Assembly (NCBI GenBank): GCA_021561035.1
Contig: CP067346.1
Coordinates: forward strand, 1,209,001-1,273,000
Direction: 5' to 3'
Length of the DNA: 64,000 nt
Source: Clostridioides sp. ES-S-0054-01
Lineage (GTDB): Bacteria; Bacillota; Clostridia; Peptostreptococcales; Peptostreptococcaceae
Shown here: positions 16,433-24,324 of the stretch, piece by piece
Layout of the letters: each line of letters starts with the position of its first letter
Numbering within the stretch: position 1 is the stretch's first letter
Notes under the pieces: generated by a model
What the model was told of the DNA's origin: nothing
What the model saw: the letters and a program-made list of their open reading frames with translations, nothing else
Database searches by the model: none
Program-made: the position numbers and the translations under genes

Positions 16433-17449
16433 ATGGAGTATAATGAATTATTAAAAAATGCTAGAGAAAATTTAAATGGAAGTTGTAAAGTTTGTAAGGT
16501 TTGTAATGGAGTTGTTTGTGCAGGGGAAGTTCCTGGTATGGGAGGTAAAGGCAGTGGTTCTTCTTTTATAGAAAATAGTAAGAGCTTAGAAAAAGTAAAA
16601 GTAAATATGAGAGTAATACATAATGTCTCAAATCCTGATACATCTATAGAAATGTTTGGGAAAAAAATGAGTGCGCCTATATTTGCAGCTCCAGTAACAG
16701 GAACTACTTTAAATATGGGTGGAAAAATTAATGAAAGAGATTACATAGAACCAGTAGTTGCAGGATGTGCTAATAGTGGTATTTATGCAATGGTTGGAGA
16801 TACAGCAGTAGATGCTTTTTTAATGGAAAATTTAGATGTAGTTAAAAAGTATAATGGAGCTGGAATTGTATTTATTAAACCTTGGGATAATGAAAATATT
16901 ATAAAAAAGATAAGACTAGCTGAAGAAGCTGGGGCATTTGCAGTTGGAGTTGATATAGATGCTTGTGGTCTAGTGACTTTATCACTACATGGAAAGCCAG
17001 TACTTCCTAAAAATGTTGAACAAATAAAAGAGTTGGTGAACTCTACTAAACTACCATTTATATTAAAAGGAATAATGACTGTTGAAGATGCATTAATGGC
17101 AGTTGAAGCAGGTGTAGATGCCATAGTTGTATCAAATCATGGAGGAAGAGTACTAGATTGTACACCAGGAGCATGTGAAGTTTTACCAAGAATTGCTGAT
17201 GCTGTTAAAGGCAAAGTTACAATACTTGCAGATGGTGGAGTTAGAACAGGATTAGATGTATTAAAGATGATAGGACTAGGGGCAGATGCGGTATTAATAG
17301 GAAGACCTTTTGTGACTGCTTCATTTGGTGGAGCAACTGATGGTGTAGAAACTTACGTAAATAAGCTTCAATCAGAACTAAGTAGTTCTATGATATTAAC
17401 TGGATGTCAAACTATAAAAGATATTGATGGAAAAGTTATATACAAATAA
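16433..17449 (+). CDS. FMN-dependent alpha-hydroxyacid dehydrogenase/oxidase family protein with N-terminal Cys motif
   Basis: A 338-residue TIM-barrel flavoprotein of the lactate/glycolate oxidase (LldD-like) family, probably oxidising a 2-hydroxyacid at FMN. The C-terminal half has the family signature SNHGGR with the catalytic His at residue 236 and Arg at 239. ILADGGVRTGLDVLKMIGLG and GADAVLIGRP then bind the FMN phosphate. The N-terminus carries four cysteines, C18-x2-C21-x2-C24-x4-C29, which is not part of the classical enzymes and resembles a metal or Fe-S ligand set. An in-frame ATG at 16418 overlaps the ribosome binding site GGGGGG (16420-16425), so ATG 16433 is preferred. The substrate is unknown. 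Confidence 0.85.
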   Translation: MEYNELLKNARENLNGSCKVCKVCNGVVCAGEVPGMGGKGSGSSFIENSKSLEKVKVNMRVIHNVSNPDTSIEMFGKKMSAPIFAAPVTGTTLNMGGKINERDYIEPVVAGCANSGIYAMVGDTAVDAFLMENLDVVKKYNGAGIVFIKPWDNENIIKKIRLAEEAGAFAVGVDIDACGLVTLSLHGKPVLPKNVEQIKELVNSTKLPFILKGIMTVEDALMAVEAGVDAIVVSNHGGRVLDCTPGACEVLPRIADAVKGKVTILADGGVRTGLDVLKMIGLGADAVLIGRPFVTASFGGATDGVETYVNKLQSELSSSMILTGCQTIKDIDGKVIYK

Positions 17450-17514
17450 AATTTTATACAAAAAAGAGGAAAAATCATTTTAATGTAGAATAATTGTACA
17501 AAGGGGGAATTTAT

Positions 17515-17763
17515 ATGAGTAGAAAAGCTTATGAAGAAGCCTTAGTAGAATTAGAAAAATTTATTGATGAAAGAAAAGAAATAATTAAAAGTGCGGAGGA
17601 CTGTATTGATAAGTACATAGTTGACAGAACGCTACCTTTTGATTACAAAGATAAATGTGTGGAATGGCAACAAGAGTTACTTGATATTGCAGAGGCACAA
17701 ATTTTAGAAGCAAATGAGTTAAGTGTTTTATTAGAAGAGAAAAAAGAACTTGAGCAAGAGTAA
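17515..17763 (+). CDS. Hypothetical small coiled-coil protein, 82 residues
   Basis: I do not recognise this protein. It is highly charged and almost entirely helical by composition, with Glu/Lys-rich heptad-like stretches at both ends (EALVELEKFIDERKEIIKS and LLEEKKELEQE). A middle part carries two cysteines (AEDCIDKY and KDKCVEW). There is no signal peptide or membrane segment. The ribosome binding site AAAGGGGGA lies just before ATG 17515; an upstream in-frame ATG at 17494 lies before that site. It starts 65 bases after the FMN oxidoreductase gene with no terminator between them, and a strong terminator follows, so the two probably form one unit. Confidence 0.75.
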   Translation: MSRKAYEEALVELEKFIDERKEIIKSAEDCIDKYIVDRTLPFDYKDKCVEWQQELLDIAEAQILEANELSVLLEEKKELEQE

Positions 17764-17775
17764 GTTTTATTACTA

Positions 17776-17822
17776 AGTCTAGAGGAAAATCAAGAATATG
17801 ATTTACCCCTAGACTTTTTTAT
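17776..17822 (+). terminator. Terminator after the 82-residue gene
   Basis: GTCTAG...GGAAAATC pairs with GATTTACCC...CTAGAC and is followed by TTTTTT. Confidence 0.85.
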
Positions 17823-17912
17823 TAAAATAAAGATGTCTATCTAATTAATCTATCTTTATTAATTTTAGATTGAAAGGTTTGAAGAAGAGTATAGTAATCA
17901 TATGAATAGTTA

Positions 17913-17936
17913 AACAATTAAACTAGTTTAATTGTT
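17913..17936 (-). terminator. Palindrome at the end of the carD-like gene
   Basis: AACAATTAAAC / GTTTAATTGTT around the loop TA/AG is a perfect palindrome that contains the stop codon of the minus-strand carD-like gene. The tail on the minus strand is only weakly T-rich, so it is a modest terminator. Confidence 0.45.
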
Positions 17937-18425
17937 ATTTTTTGAATTTAGTATATGGTTTTTCATTTCTTCTAATACAATTGTGTAGGATTTGCATTGT
18001 GCTGCAGCCAATTCTGACAAAGCAAATCTTTGAGCCTTATTTAGAAAGTCCTTATCTGTGCTACATAGTTGTTTTGAATTATCTTGTATCATAAGCATCT
18101 TAATTAATTTCACAATCTCGAAAACATCTCCTGAATGAAATTTATCCTGGTATAGTTTAAGTCGTTTTTTTCTATCAAGAACCCATAAACAATCCGCTTT
18201 ATCAATGGATTGGATAAAGTTGTCAACTTCATTTTCATCCATAACTGGACGTACGCCAATCTTATCAGCATTTAAAACTGGAATCGAAATTTTAAGATTA
18301 CTATTGTAAATAACAGTCAATTCATAGTATTTTTGTATATGATGATTTACATCCTTTGTTACAAGACCACTTATATAACAGGCTCCTTCTTTTGGATACA
18401 TTACACTTTCACCGATTTTATACAT
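17928..18425 (-). CDS. CarD/CdnL-family transcription regulator
   Basis: A 165-residue protein whose first ~65 residues form a CarD/TRCF-type RNA polymerase interaction domain (YKIGESVMYPKEGACYISGL, then VIYNSNLKISIPV). A helical C-terminal domain follows (residues ~70-160) with a WVLDRKKRLKLYQDKFHSGD stretch similar to CdnL proteins. Such proteins bind the RNA polymerase beta subunit and DNA upstream of -10 to stabilise open complexes, often at rRNA promoters. The conserved tryptophan seen here is in WVLDRKKR. The gene is on the minus strand with a GGAGGT ribosome binding site and its own promoter. It is unlinked in transcription to its neighbours. Confidence 0.85.
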   Translation of the reverse strand: MYKIGESVMYPKEGACYISGLVTKDVNHHIQKYYELTVIYNSNLKISIPVLNADKIGVRPVMDENEVDNFIQSIDKADCLWVLDRKKRLKLYQDKFHSGDVFEIVKLIKMLMIQDNSKQLCSTDKDFLNKAQRFALSELAAAQCKSYTIVLEEMKNHILNSKNNN

Positions 18426-18497
18426 ATGGTTATACCTCCAAACTGAATTTTAGATATTGCAATTTGGGTACAATGCTTTAATTATCTAATAATTAAT

Positions 18498-18526
18498 ATT
18501 ATATCATGAAATACTTGACAAGTCAA
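18498..18526 (-). promoter_or_regulatory. Promoter of the carD-like gene
   Basis: On the minus strand, TTGACT (18526-18521), a 17-base spacer, then TATAAT (18503-18498), with a TG extension just upstream of the -10. The transcript would have a leader of about 65 bases. Confidence 0.65.
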
Positions 18527-18616
18527 ATGAGTTAATATATAATAAAAAGTTTAGAATAATAGATATATATAATTGGATATAAAAATATAAGATAAGAGGA
18601 TTTAATATATTAAAAT

Positions 18617-18655
18617 ATCTAGTTAGTACTGTATAAAATAACATACTAACTAGAT
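18617..18655 (-). terminator. Terminator of the ABC transporter operon
   Basis: A perfect 12-bp inverted repeat ATCTAGTTAGTA / TACTAACTAGAT with a 15-base loop, about 10 bases after the last permease stop on the minus strand, followed by ATTTTAATA. Confidence 0.7.
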
Positions 18656-18665
18656 TTAATAATTA

Positions 18666-19730
18666 TTAATTTCTAGCAAAATCTCTTAAGTTAAGACTTC
18701 CAGCTGTTATAAATACCATTCCAATAAGAATTAAAACAATTATATTTATTAATATATTACCATTATTATTAATAGCATCTATAGTCCAATAAAATGGTGT
18801 AAGCTTTGAAAGATTAGCCATAAAGGATAATTTATTAAGTGATGGTATCATACTAGATATGGATATAGCTAAACCTATTAAAGAATAAAACGTAGACATA
18901 AGACTTATAGAACCTTCGTTTTTAAACACCCTAGCTATCCAAAATACAAATCCAGTAGCAACAAAACTATTTGCAAGTACAATCATCAATGTACTTAGAG
19001 TCAATTTAAAATTACTTATAGATGTGAAACATACTAAAGTTAAGGTGTATACAATTGCTTGAGTAAAAAATAATCCTAAAAATATGCTGAAAATTATTTT
19101 TATATCATTATGTTTTGTAGAAACAAGTCTTTTTAAGGTATTAGATTTTTTTAATGAAAATAAATCAGAAGCTAGATGCGCTGCATTAATGTACATAAAA
19201 TAACATATCAAGAAAACTATTAAAAATGAATTTTTATTCTTACCTGAACTGTTATCAATTATATTTGTCTTGGTCAATTTATCATCTATATTTCTATCTA
19301 TTTTTAATTTTAATGAATTAGTAATAAAAGATTCTATTTGTGATTCTGCCCAAAGACTACCTCCACCATTTTCAGTTTTAAAGCATTTAACCATAGGTCG
19401 TTTTAAGTTATCTATATTGCTTGAAAAGTTTTTATCTAAAATGAAGACAGCAGAAACTTTATTGTTTTTTAATAGATTCATAGCCTTGTCTTGTTCGTTT
19501 AATCCAAATGAGTTTTCTTTTAATTTAGAATTATCTATTAACTTATGTTCGTATTTTCCAGAAGAATTGGATACAATTGCTACTGGAGAAAAGTACATTG
19601 ATTGATTTTCTGAGTTGCCAGTAAAAAAGTTAAGATAAAACATTAATATAACAGGAAATAAAACCATATTAACTAAAAGAGCATGATTTTTTATATATCT
19701 TTTTATGTTTGCAATAGTCAACCTAATCAT
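18666..19730 (-). CDS. ABC-2 type permease, second subunit (LnrN-like)
   Basis: A 354-residue membrane subunit of a drug-type ABC exporter. One membrane segment lies near the N-terminus (ALLVNMVLFPVILMFYLNFF). An extracytoplasmic stretch of about 130 residues follows, then five more segments in the C-terminal half, the usual ABC-2 permease plan. ATG 19730 is chosen over an upstream in-frame codon at 19748 because GGGAGG lies between them. The start is three bases from the stop of the preceding permease gene, so they are coupled. With the ATPase and the sister permease it matches the LnrL-LnrM-LnrN (YfiLMN) arrangement. The substrate is not determinable. Confidence 0.85.
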   Translation of the reverse strand: MIRLTIANIKRYIKNHALLVNMVLFPVILMFYLNFFTGNSENQSMYFSPVAIVSNSSGKYEHKLIDNSKLKENSFGLNEQDKAMNLLKNNKVSAVFILDKNFSSNIDNLKRPMVKCFKTENGGGSLWAESQIESFITNSLKLKIDRNIDDKLTKTNIIDNSSGKNKNSFLIVFLICYFMYINAAHLASDLFSLKKSNTLKRLVSTKHNDIKIIFSIFLGLFFTQAIVYTLTLVCFTSISNFKLTLSTLMIVLANSFVATGFVFWIARVFKNEGSISLMSTFYSLIGLAISISSMIPSLNKLSFMANLSKLTPFYWTIDAINNNGNILINIIVLILIGMVFITAGSLNLRDFARN

Positions 19731-19732
19731 TA

Positions 19733-20830
19733 TTAAACCTCCCTCCATTTATATTTTTCTTTTATAATAGAAAGTGCAATCAATACTGTAGATGCAATTA
19801 GGCATGTAAAAATTAAACTTTCTATTGAATCTATAGTTTTAAACGTCTCATAATTACTGAACAATGTTCCTATTAAATAAGTAGGAGATAAACTTGTAAA
19901 CTTAGTAAATACATCATTTACCATGCTGAAAATACCTCCAAAAACTGTTTGTAAGAAGAGTAATGCATAAACTATAACTGTACCATATTTCTTGCTAAAA
20001 AAGGTAGTTATAAAAGTAGATATTGAAGTCATAAAATAAGAAGCTAAAGCACAAAGTAAAGCTAATATAACAAAGTTACCTTTGAATGTTACACCGAGTG
20101 TTCTAAAAAATAAAACGTATAATGATAAAAATATAAATGAGTAAATCCATAAACCTACAAAATCATAAATTAAAAATTGTACTCTAGTTACAGGCATAGA
20201 GTAGAGTCTTTTTGAAAGTCCTTTTGATTCACTTACATAATTTGATAAAATGTTATTCATTATAAAAATTATTGCGAAGAATCCAAGGGAAACTAAAGCA
20301 AAGTACTCATAAGAGTTTTGTTTAACATTATTTTTTATTATAGAGGTATCAATAGAATTCTTATTAAATAATTTTGAGAAATCTTCTGAACTTAATTTTT
20401 GAGAATTATTCAAATATAATTTTTCATGATAAGTATCTAATATATCTTGAAGTAATATTGGAATATAATCATTAGCTTTAAGTTTTTCTATACTTATATT
20501 ATTTGATTTTTCATTTAATAAATTATTCTCATATCCTTTAGGTATAGTAAGTTTTAAATCTGCCTTAGAATCATCTTTTTGAACTGTTAATATAGAAGAT
20601 AAATCATTTTTTAAGTATCCTGTCAAATTATTTGATAGCTTTGTATTATCTTTGTCATATATAACAATTGATGTCAAATCTGTTTTTATAGGATTTTGAA
20701 ACATACTTTCTGTCACCATACCAAGAAATCCAGCTAAAACTAGAGGTAAAGCTAAGAAATATATTAAATTAAGTATAAAGGAGCTTTTTAAACCTTTTAG
20801 CATAGTTTTTACACTAATGTATAATTTCAT
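19733..20830 (-). CDS. ABC-2 type permease, first subunit (LnrM-like)
   Basis: A 365-residue ABC-2 permease. The N-terminal membrane segment (LNLIYFLALPLVLAGFLGMV) is followed by a soluble loop of about 150 residues. About five C-terminal segments follow (ALVSLGFFAIIFIMNNIL onward), including the conserved VSESKGLSKRLYSMPVTRVQF turn before TM3. It begins 13 bases after the ATPase stop, with a GGAGGTGATTTC ribosome binding site. It is paired with the downstream permease as a likely heterodimer. This matches the LnrM position in linearmycin-type exporters; that substrate class is only an analogy. Confidence 0.85.
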   Translation of the reverse strand: MKLYISVKTMLKGLKSSFILNLIYFLALPLVLAGFLGMVTESMFQNPIKTDLTSIVIYDKDNTKLSNNLTGYLKNDLSSILTVQKDDSKADLKLTIPKGYENNLLNEKSNNISIEKLKANDYIPILLQDILDTYHEKLYLNNSQKLSSEDFSKLFNKNSIDTSIIKNNVKQNSYEYFALVSLGFFAIIFIMNNILSNYVSESKGLSKRLYSMPVTRVQFLIYDFVGLWIYSFIFLSLYVLFFRTLGVTFKGNFVILALLCALASYFMTSISTFITTFFSKKYGTVIVYALLFLQTVFGGIFSMVNDVFTKFTSLSPTYLIGTLFSNYETFKTIDSIESLIFTCLIASTVLIALSIIKEKYKWREV

Positions 20831-20843
20831 GAAATCACCTCCA

Positions 20844-21779
20844 TTAATCCCTTAAATTTTTCCCTGTTAGATTCAAAAACACGTCTTCTAGACTAGGTTC
20901 TTCATAAGATATTCGTGTTATTTTTGAATTATTTTTGTCAACAACAGATAACACATCTGTAAGTTGTAATTTTTTGTCTATATCTAATTCTAATAATGAA
21001 TTATTTTCTAAGATAGATATAACACCTTTAGTATTTTTTAAATCAAATATAAGTTGAGCATTTATATTTTTTATTTCCATAATTAATTTTGTATTTGTAG
21101 ATACTAATGATTTTAAATAATCATTATCTCCAAAAGCAATCTCCTTACCTTCATCCATAATAAAAATCTTAGAACAAAGATGCTCAACTTCTTCCATGTA
21201 ATGAGAAGTATATATTACTGTGGTTTTTTGCTTTTCAGATATATTTTTTATAAAATTGAAAATATGATTTCTTGATTGAGGGTCAACACCTACAGTTGGT
21301 TCATCCAATATTAATATTTTAGGATGATTTAAAAGTGCTATTCCAATGTTCAATCTCCTTTGCATACCACCAGATAATTTTTTAACTTTTTTCTTTTTAA
21401 CATCAGTAAGTCCTGTGACTTCTAAGGCTTCAGTTATTCTCTCTTGAAGCAATTTTCCCTTTAATCCATAGTAAGCCCCAAAGTACTCTAAGTTATCAAA
21501 AGGAGTAAGTGTTTCTATAAGTGCTAATTCTTGTGGAACTAATCCTATTATAGACTTTGCTTTTATATAATCTTTTGACAAATCTAAACCATTGATTTGA
21601 ATGTTGCCACTATTTGGTAACATAAGATTTGTAATTATATTTATAAGTGTAGATTTACCAGCCCCATTTGGTCCAATAAGTCCAAATATCTCTCCTTCTT
21701 TAACAGAAAAGCTGATATTATCAAGTGCTAATTTATCATTAAATCTTTTTGTTATATTATTTACTCTGACTATATCCAT
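20844..21779 (-). CDS. ABC transporter ATP-binding protein (LnrL-like)
   Basis: A 311-residue ATPase of the drug-resistance (DrrA/LnrL) type. Walker A is GLIGPNGAGKSTL, the Q-loop is in GLVPQE, the signature is LSGGMQRRLNIGIAL, Walker B is ILILDEPTVGVD, and the H-loop is YTSHYMEE. A C-terminal ~90-residue extension (from ~220) ends in ITRISYEEPSLEDVFLNLTG, typical of this subfamily. ATG 21779 follows GGGAGGG; an in-frame codon at 21794 lies upstream of that site. It is the first gene of a three-gene exporter operon and has a 21-bp palindrome 57 bases upstream. Confidence 0.92.
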   Translation of the reverse strand: MDIVRVNNITKRFNDKLALDNISFSVKEGEIFGLIGPNGAGKSTLINIITNLMLPNSGNIQINGLDLSKDYIKAKSIIGLVPQELALIETLTPFDNLEYFGAYYGLKGKLLQERITEALEVTGLTDVKKKKVKKLSGGMQRRLNIGIALLNHPKILILDEPTVGVDPQSRNHIFNFIKNISEKQKTTVIYTSHYMEEVEHLCSKIFIMDEGKEIAFGDNDYLKSLVSTNTKLIMEIKNINAQLIFDLKNTKGVISILENNSLLELDIDKKLQLTDVLSVVDKNNSKITRISYEEPSLEDVFLNLTGKNLRD

Positions 21780-21835
21780 AATAATCCCTCCCAAAATAAT
21801 TTTGTATAAGTTAAAAATCTATAATACTATAATAA

Positions 21836-21856
21836 AGAATTATGAATCATAATTCT
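21836..21856 (-). promoter_or_regulatory. 21-bp perfect palindrome, probable operator of the ABC operon
   Basis: AGAATTATGA, one central base, then its exact reverse complement TCATAATTCT. It lies 57 bases upstream of the ATPase start. On the minus strand it precedes TATAGT / TATTATAGAT -10-like sequences, so it would overlap the -35 region. A LuxR-type response regulator dimer would bind a palindrome of this size, and the regulator gene is next door. Binding by that regulator is inference. Confidence 0.6.
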
Positions 21857-21870
21857 ATTACTATAAGTCA

Positions 21871-21897
21871 CTAAAAAAAGTGACTTAAGTCACTTTA
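21871..21897 (-). terminator. Terminator of the two-component operon
   Basis: A perfect 20-base palindrome AAAGTGACTT / AAGTCACTTT, which on the minus strand is followed by a run of seven T. It lies about 70 bases beyond the response regulator stop, so regulator and exporter genes are separate transcription units despite lying in the same direction. Confidence 0.85.
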
Positions 21898-21967
21898 TAT
21901 TTTTATTTATTATAAATGAGCTTGTGAGTAAGAAATTTTTTAGGGTATGGATTTCTTACCTATATAT

Positions 21968-22612
21968 TTATATTACAATTTTATTTTTGAAGGCAAATAT
22001 AACTAGTTGAGTCCTATCACGAAGCTCTAGTTTCCCTAAGATATTAGTGATATTATTCTTTATTGTACCTTCAGATAAGAATAATTCTTGGCTGATTTCT
22101 TTGTTGTTAAGTCCATTTGCAATTAATCTAATTATGGATATTTCTTTTTCTGTTAAATTATACATATCAGAAATATGTTCTTGTTCTATAGTTTTTTCAG
22201 GGGACATAATTTTTTTAGCTACACTTTTATCAAGTACAATATTGCCAAAAAACGAGGAACGAATCCCTTCATGTAATACTTCATCTGAACTATCCTTTAA
22301 AAGATATCCTGAAGCACCAAACTTCATAGCATCTTTTATGTACTCATCATCATTAAAGGTTGTCAAAATTAATAATGCTATAGAACTATCATATTCTTTT
22401 ATAAGCCTTGTTCCTAGAACTCCATCACAAACCTTCATCCGAATATCCATAAGAACTATGTCTACATCATTTGTTTTACAAAATTCTAACGCTTCATATC
22501 CGTTGGAAGCATCTCCTACAATTTCTAAATCGTCATAAGATGATAAAATAATCTTAAGACCTTTTCTAATCAATTTTTCATCATCTACTATAAGAACTTT
22601 GATTTTATTCAA
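21968..22612 (-). CDS. NarL/LuxR-family response regulator (LnrK-like)
   Basis: A 214-residue response regulator. The receiver domain (residues ~1-120) has the acidic pair in VDDEK, the phosphorylatable Asp in DIVLMDIRM, the Thr in LTTFND and the Lys in YLLKDSS. The LuxR helix-turn-helix follows (LTEKEISIIRLIANGLNNKE, then LFLSEGTIKNNITNILGKL). The most likely start is TTG at 22612, eight bases after GGAGG (22621-22625). Longer ATG-initiated frames run into the kinase gene and have no ribosome binding site. The gene overlaps the kinase stop by eight bases. It probably controls the adjacent exporter, as LnrK does. Confidence 0.92.
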   Translation of the reverse strand: MNKIKVLIVDDEKLIRKGLKIILSSYDDLEIVGDASNGYEALEFCKTNDVDIVLMDIRMKVCDGVLGTRLIKEYDSSIALLILTTFNDDEYIKDAMKFGASGYLLKDSSDEVLHEGIRSSFFGNIVLDKSVAKKIMSPEKTIEQEHISDMYNLTEKEISIIRLIANGLNNKEISQELFLSEGTIKNNITNILGKLELRDRTQLVIFAFKNKIVI

Positions 22613-23765
22613 AAAAATCACCTCCTGAAAATTTAGGAAAAGATGCTCTAATTGTGAATCCAGTATTAGAATTATCGAATTCAACTTTTCCATTTAATTC
22701 ATATATTCTTTCGCTAATACTGTTAAGTCCATTTCCCTTTTTTATATTGTTACATCCTATACCATTATCACTGATAGTAATTATAAGATTTGAAGGATTA
22801 AATGTTATAAAAATTCTAATTTCAGTTGCTTTTCCATGCCTTGATGCGTTAGAAAGCGATTCCTGAACAAGTCTATATAAAGCGATAGATTGATTTCTAG
22901 ATAGGTTCCAAGTATTTTTTGATATAGTTAATCTAACGTTGATATTTGTAAGCTTAATAAAGCTTTTAACCAGTTCTTTGATTTTAAGTAAATTTTGATA
23001 ATTTTCATATTCAACAGGTTTTAGTTCAGATATAGCTCTTCTTACATCTTGAAAACTTTCAGTTACAAATTCTCTAAGTTCATGAACTGAATCAGAAATG
23101 AGAGGTTTGTCTTTTAAGAGCTTTTCTATAGCATTTAATTGAATTATCGTTGTAGAAAGAGAATGTCCAACACTATCATGTATTTCCCTCGATATACGGT
23201 TTCTTTCTTTCAAAATTGTTAATTCTTCTATAGAACTTGCATAAATCTCTAAATCAGCATTAGCTTTTTTTAATTCGTCTTTAGAAACTCTGAGTTTATC
23301 ATAAAGACTTTGATTGTATAATTTAGATAAATTCTCACTTTCTAGATACATAGAAAGTATAGTTATAATTAGTAATATAGAACTTGATTCTAGTGCTAAA
23401 TATACATTTTTATCTAAACCAATGATAAAAGAGGATATTATAACTAAAGAGAATAATATGTATTTATATTTTTCCTTTATTAAAAATGAGGTATCCAAAA
23501 TTAAAGGGACAAAGTATAGTGAATTAAAAGTTTTTGTATAATTATACAATATAAAAATTAAAATAAGCTCTAAAAAATAAGAAATAAGTATAAATTTATT
23601 CTCATTTGATAAAGAAAAAAATCTAACTTGATTATTTATTATTAGAAATAATATAATCATTGTTATAACTGGATACAATGTATTTTCAGCATTATTCAAA
23701 TAGTTTACAAGTAATATAAATAGAGATAAATATCGTATAAAAATAAATAATTTTTTTCTGTTCAT
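22605..23765 (-). CDS. Sensor histidine kinase, HisKA_3 family (LnrJ-like)
   Basis: A 386-residue membrane kinase. Residues ~1-150 form about six hydrophobic segments with little extracellular sequence, so the signal is probably sensed within the membrane. A short coiled coil leads to the HisKA_3 dimerisation box with the phosphorylatable His in REIHDSVGHSLSTT. The ATPase domain follows (ESLSNASRHG N-box, then ISDNGIGC and GNGLNSISERI). Of several in-frame start codons, ATG 23765 best fits GGAGG. The neighbours are the cognate regulator (overlapping) and an ABC exporter, the same order as yfiJKLMN/lnrJKLMN in B. subtilis. Confidence 0.9.
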   Translation of the reverse strand: MNRKKLFIFIRYLSLFILLVNYLNNAENTLYPVITMIILFLIINNQVRFFSLSNENKFILISYFLELILIFILYNYTKTFNSLYFVPLILDTSFLIKEKYKYILFSLVIISSFIIGLDKNVYLALESSSILLIITILSMYLESENLSKLYNQSLYDKLRVSKDELKKANADLEIYASSIEELTILKERNRISREIHDSVGHSLSTTIIQLNAIEKLLKDKPLISDSVHELREFVTESFQDVRRAISELKPVEYENYQNLLKIKELVKSFIKLTNINVRLTISKNTWNLSRNQSIALYRLVQESLSNASRHGKATEIRIFITFNPSNLIITISDNGIGCNNIKKGNGLNSISERIYELNGKVEFDNSNTGFTIRASFPKFSGGDFFE

Positions 23766-23808
23766 TAAAGACATTCCTCCATAAAAATAAACTTTCCTCA
23801 TGAAAACT

Positions 23809-23837
23809 AGCATAATATCATAAAAGAATAAAGTCAA
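23809..23837 (-). promoter_or_regulatory. Possible promoter of the two-component operon
   Basis: On the minus strand, TTGACT (23837-23832), a 17-base spacer, then TATGCT (23814-23809), about 45 bases before the kinase start. The -10 is weak. Confidence 0.4.
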
Positions 23838-23949
23838 TAGAAGTATTTATTAATATTAATGGAAATAAAATCAATTTCAAAAAAATGAATAGTTAAATTG
23901 TATACTGACGATAATTTAAAAGTAAAAATTTAATATATTGGAGTAGATA

Positions 23950-24294
23950 ATGAATAATAAAGAAAAAGGTGATTTTGGAGAAGAAATAGCAGTTAATTAT
24001 CTGCTATCAAAAGGTGCAAAGATACTAGAAAAAAATTATAGATTAAAGATAGGGGAGGTAGATATAATAGCAAATATAGGAGATGAAGTTATATTTGTGG
24101 AGGTGAAATCAAGGTCTAACATAAAGTATGGCTACCCTTGCGAATCTGTAGGTTTTAAAAAAAGAAAAAAGATAATTGATGTCGCAAAATACTATATTAT
24201 AAAAAATAACTTAAATAATACTCCTATAAGATTTGATATTATAGAGGTATATTTATTAGAAAAAAGAATAAATCACATAATGAATGCTTTTTAA
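23950..24294 (+). CDS. yraN: YraN family protein (UPF0102)
   Basis: A 114-residue protein of the PD-(D/E)xK nuclease-like superfamily. The core is visible as KGDFGEEIAVNYLLSKG, the catalytic-type motif GEVDIIANIGDEVIFVEVKS (with D...ExK), and RKKIIDVAKYYI. The biochemical function of YraN is not established. It is commonly encoded beside rnhB, comM and dprA, and here it directly precedes comM (30-base gap), suggesting a DNA-processing role. It begins a + strand run after the accessory minus-strand block. Confidence 0.92.
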   Translation: MNNKEKGDFGEEIAVNYLLSKGAKILEKNYRLKIGEVDIIANIGDEVIFVEVKSRSNIKYGYPCESVGFKKRKKIIDVAKYYIIKNNLNNTPIRFDIIEVYLLEKRINHIMNAF

Positions 24295-24324
24295 AAAAGA
24301 TAAAGTTTTTGGAAAGGATTAAAT

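Noticed and set aside
22047-22538. 163-codon + strand frame opposite the response regulator
   Set aside because: It is antisense to a clear receiver plus LuxR domain protein; its composition is that of a shadow frame.
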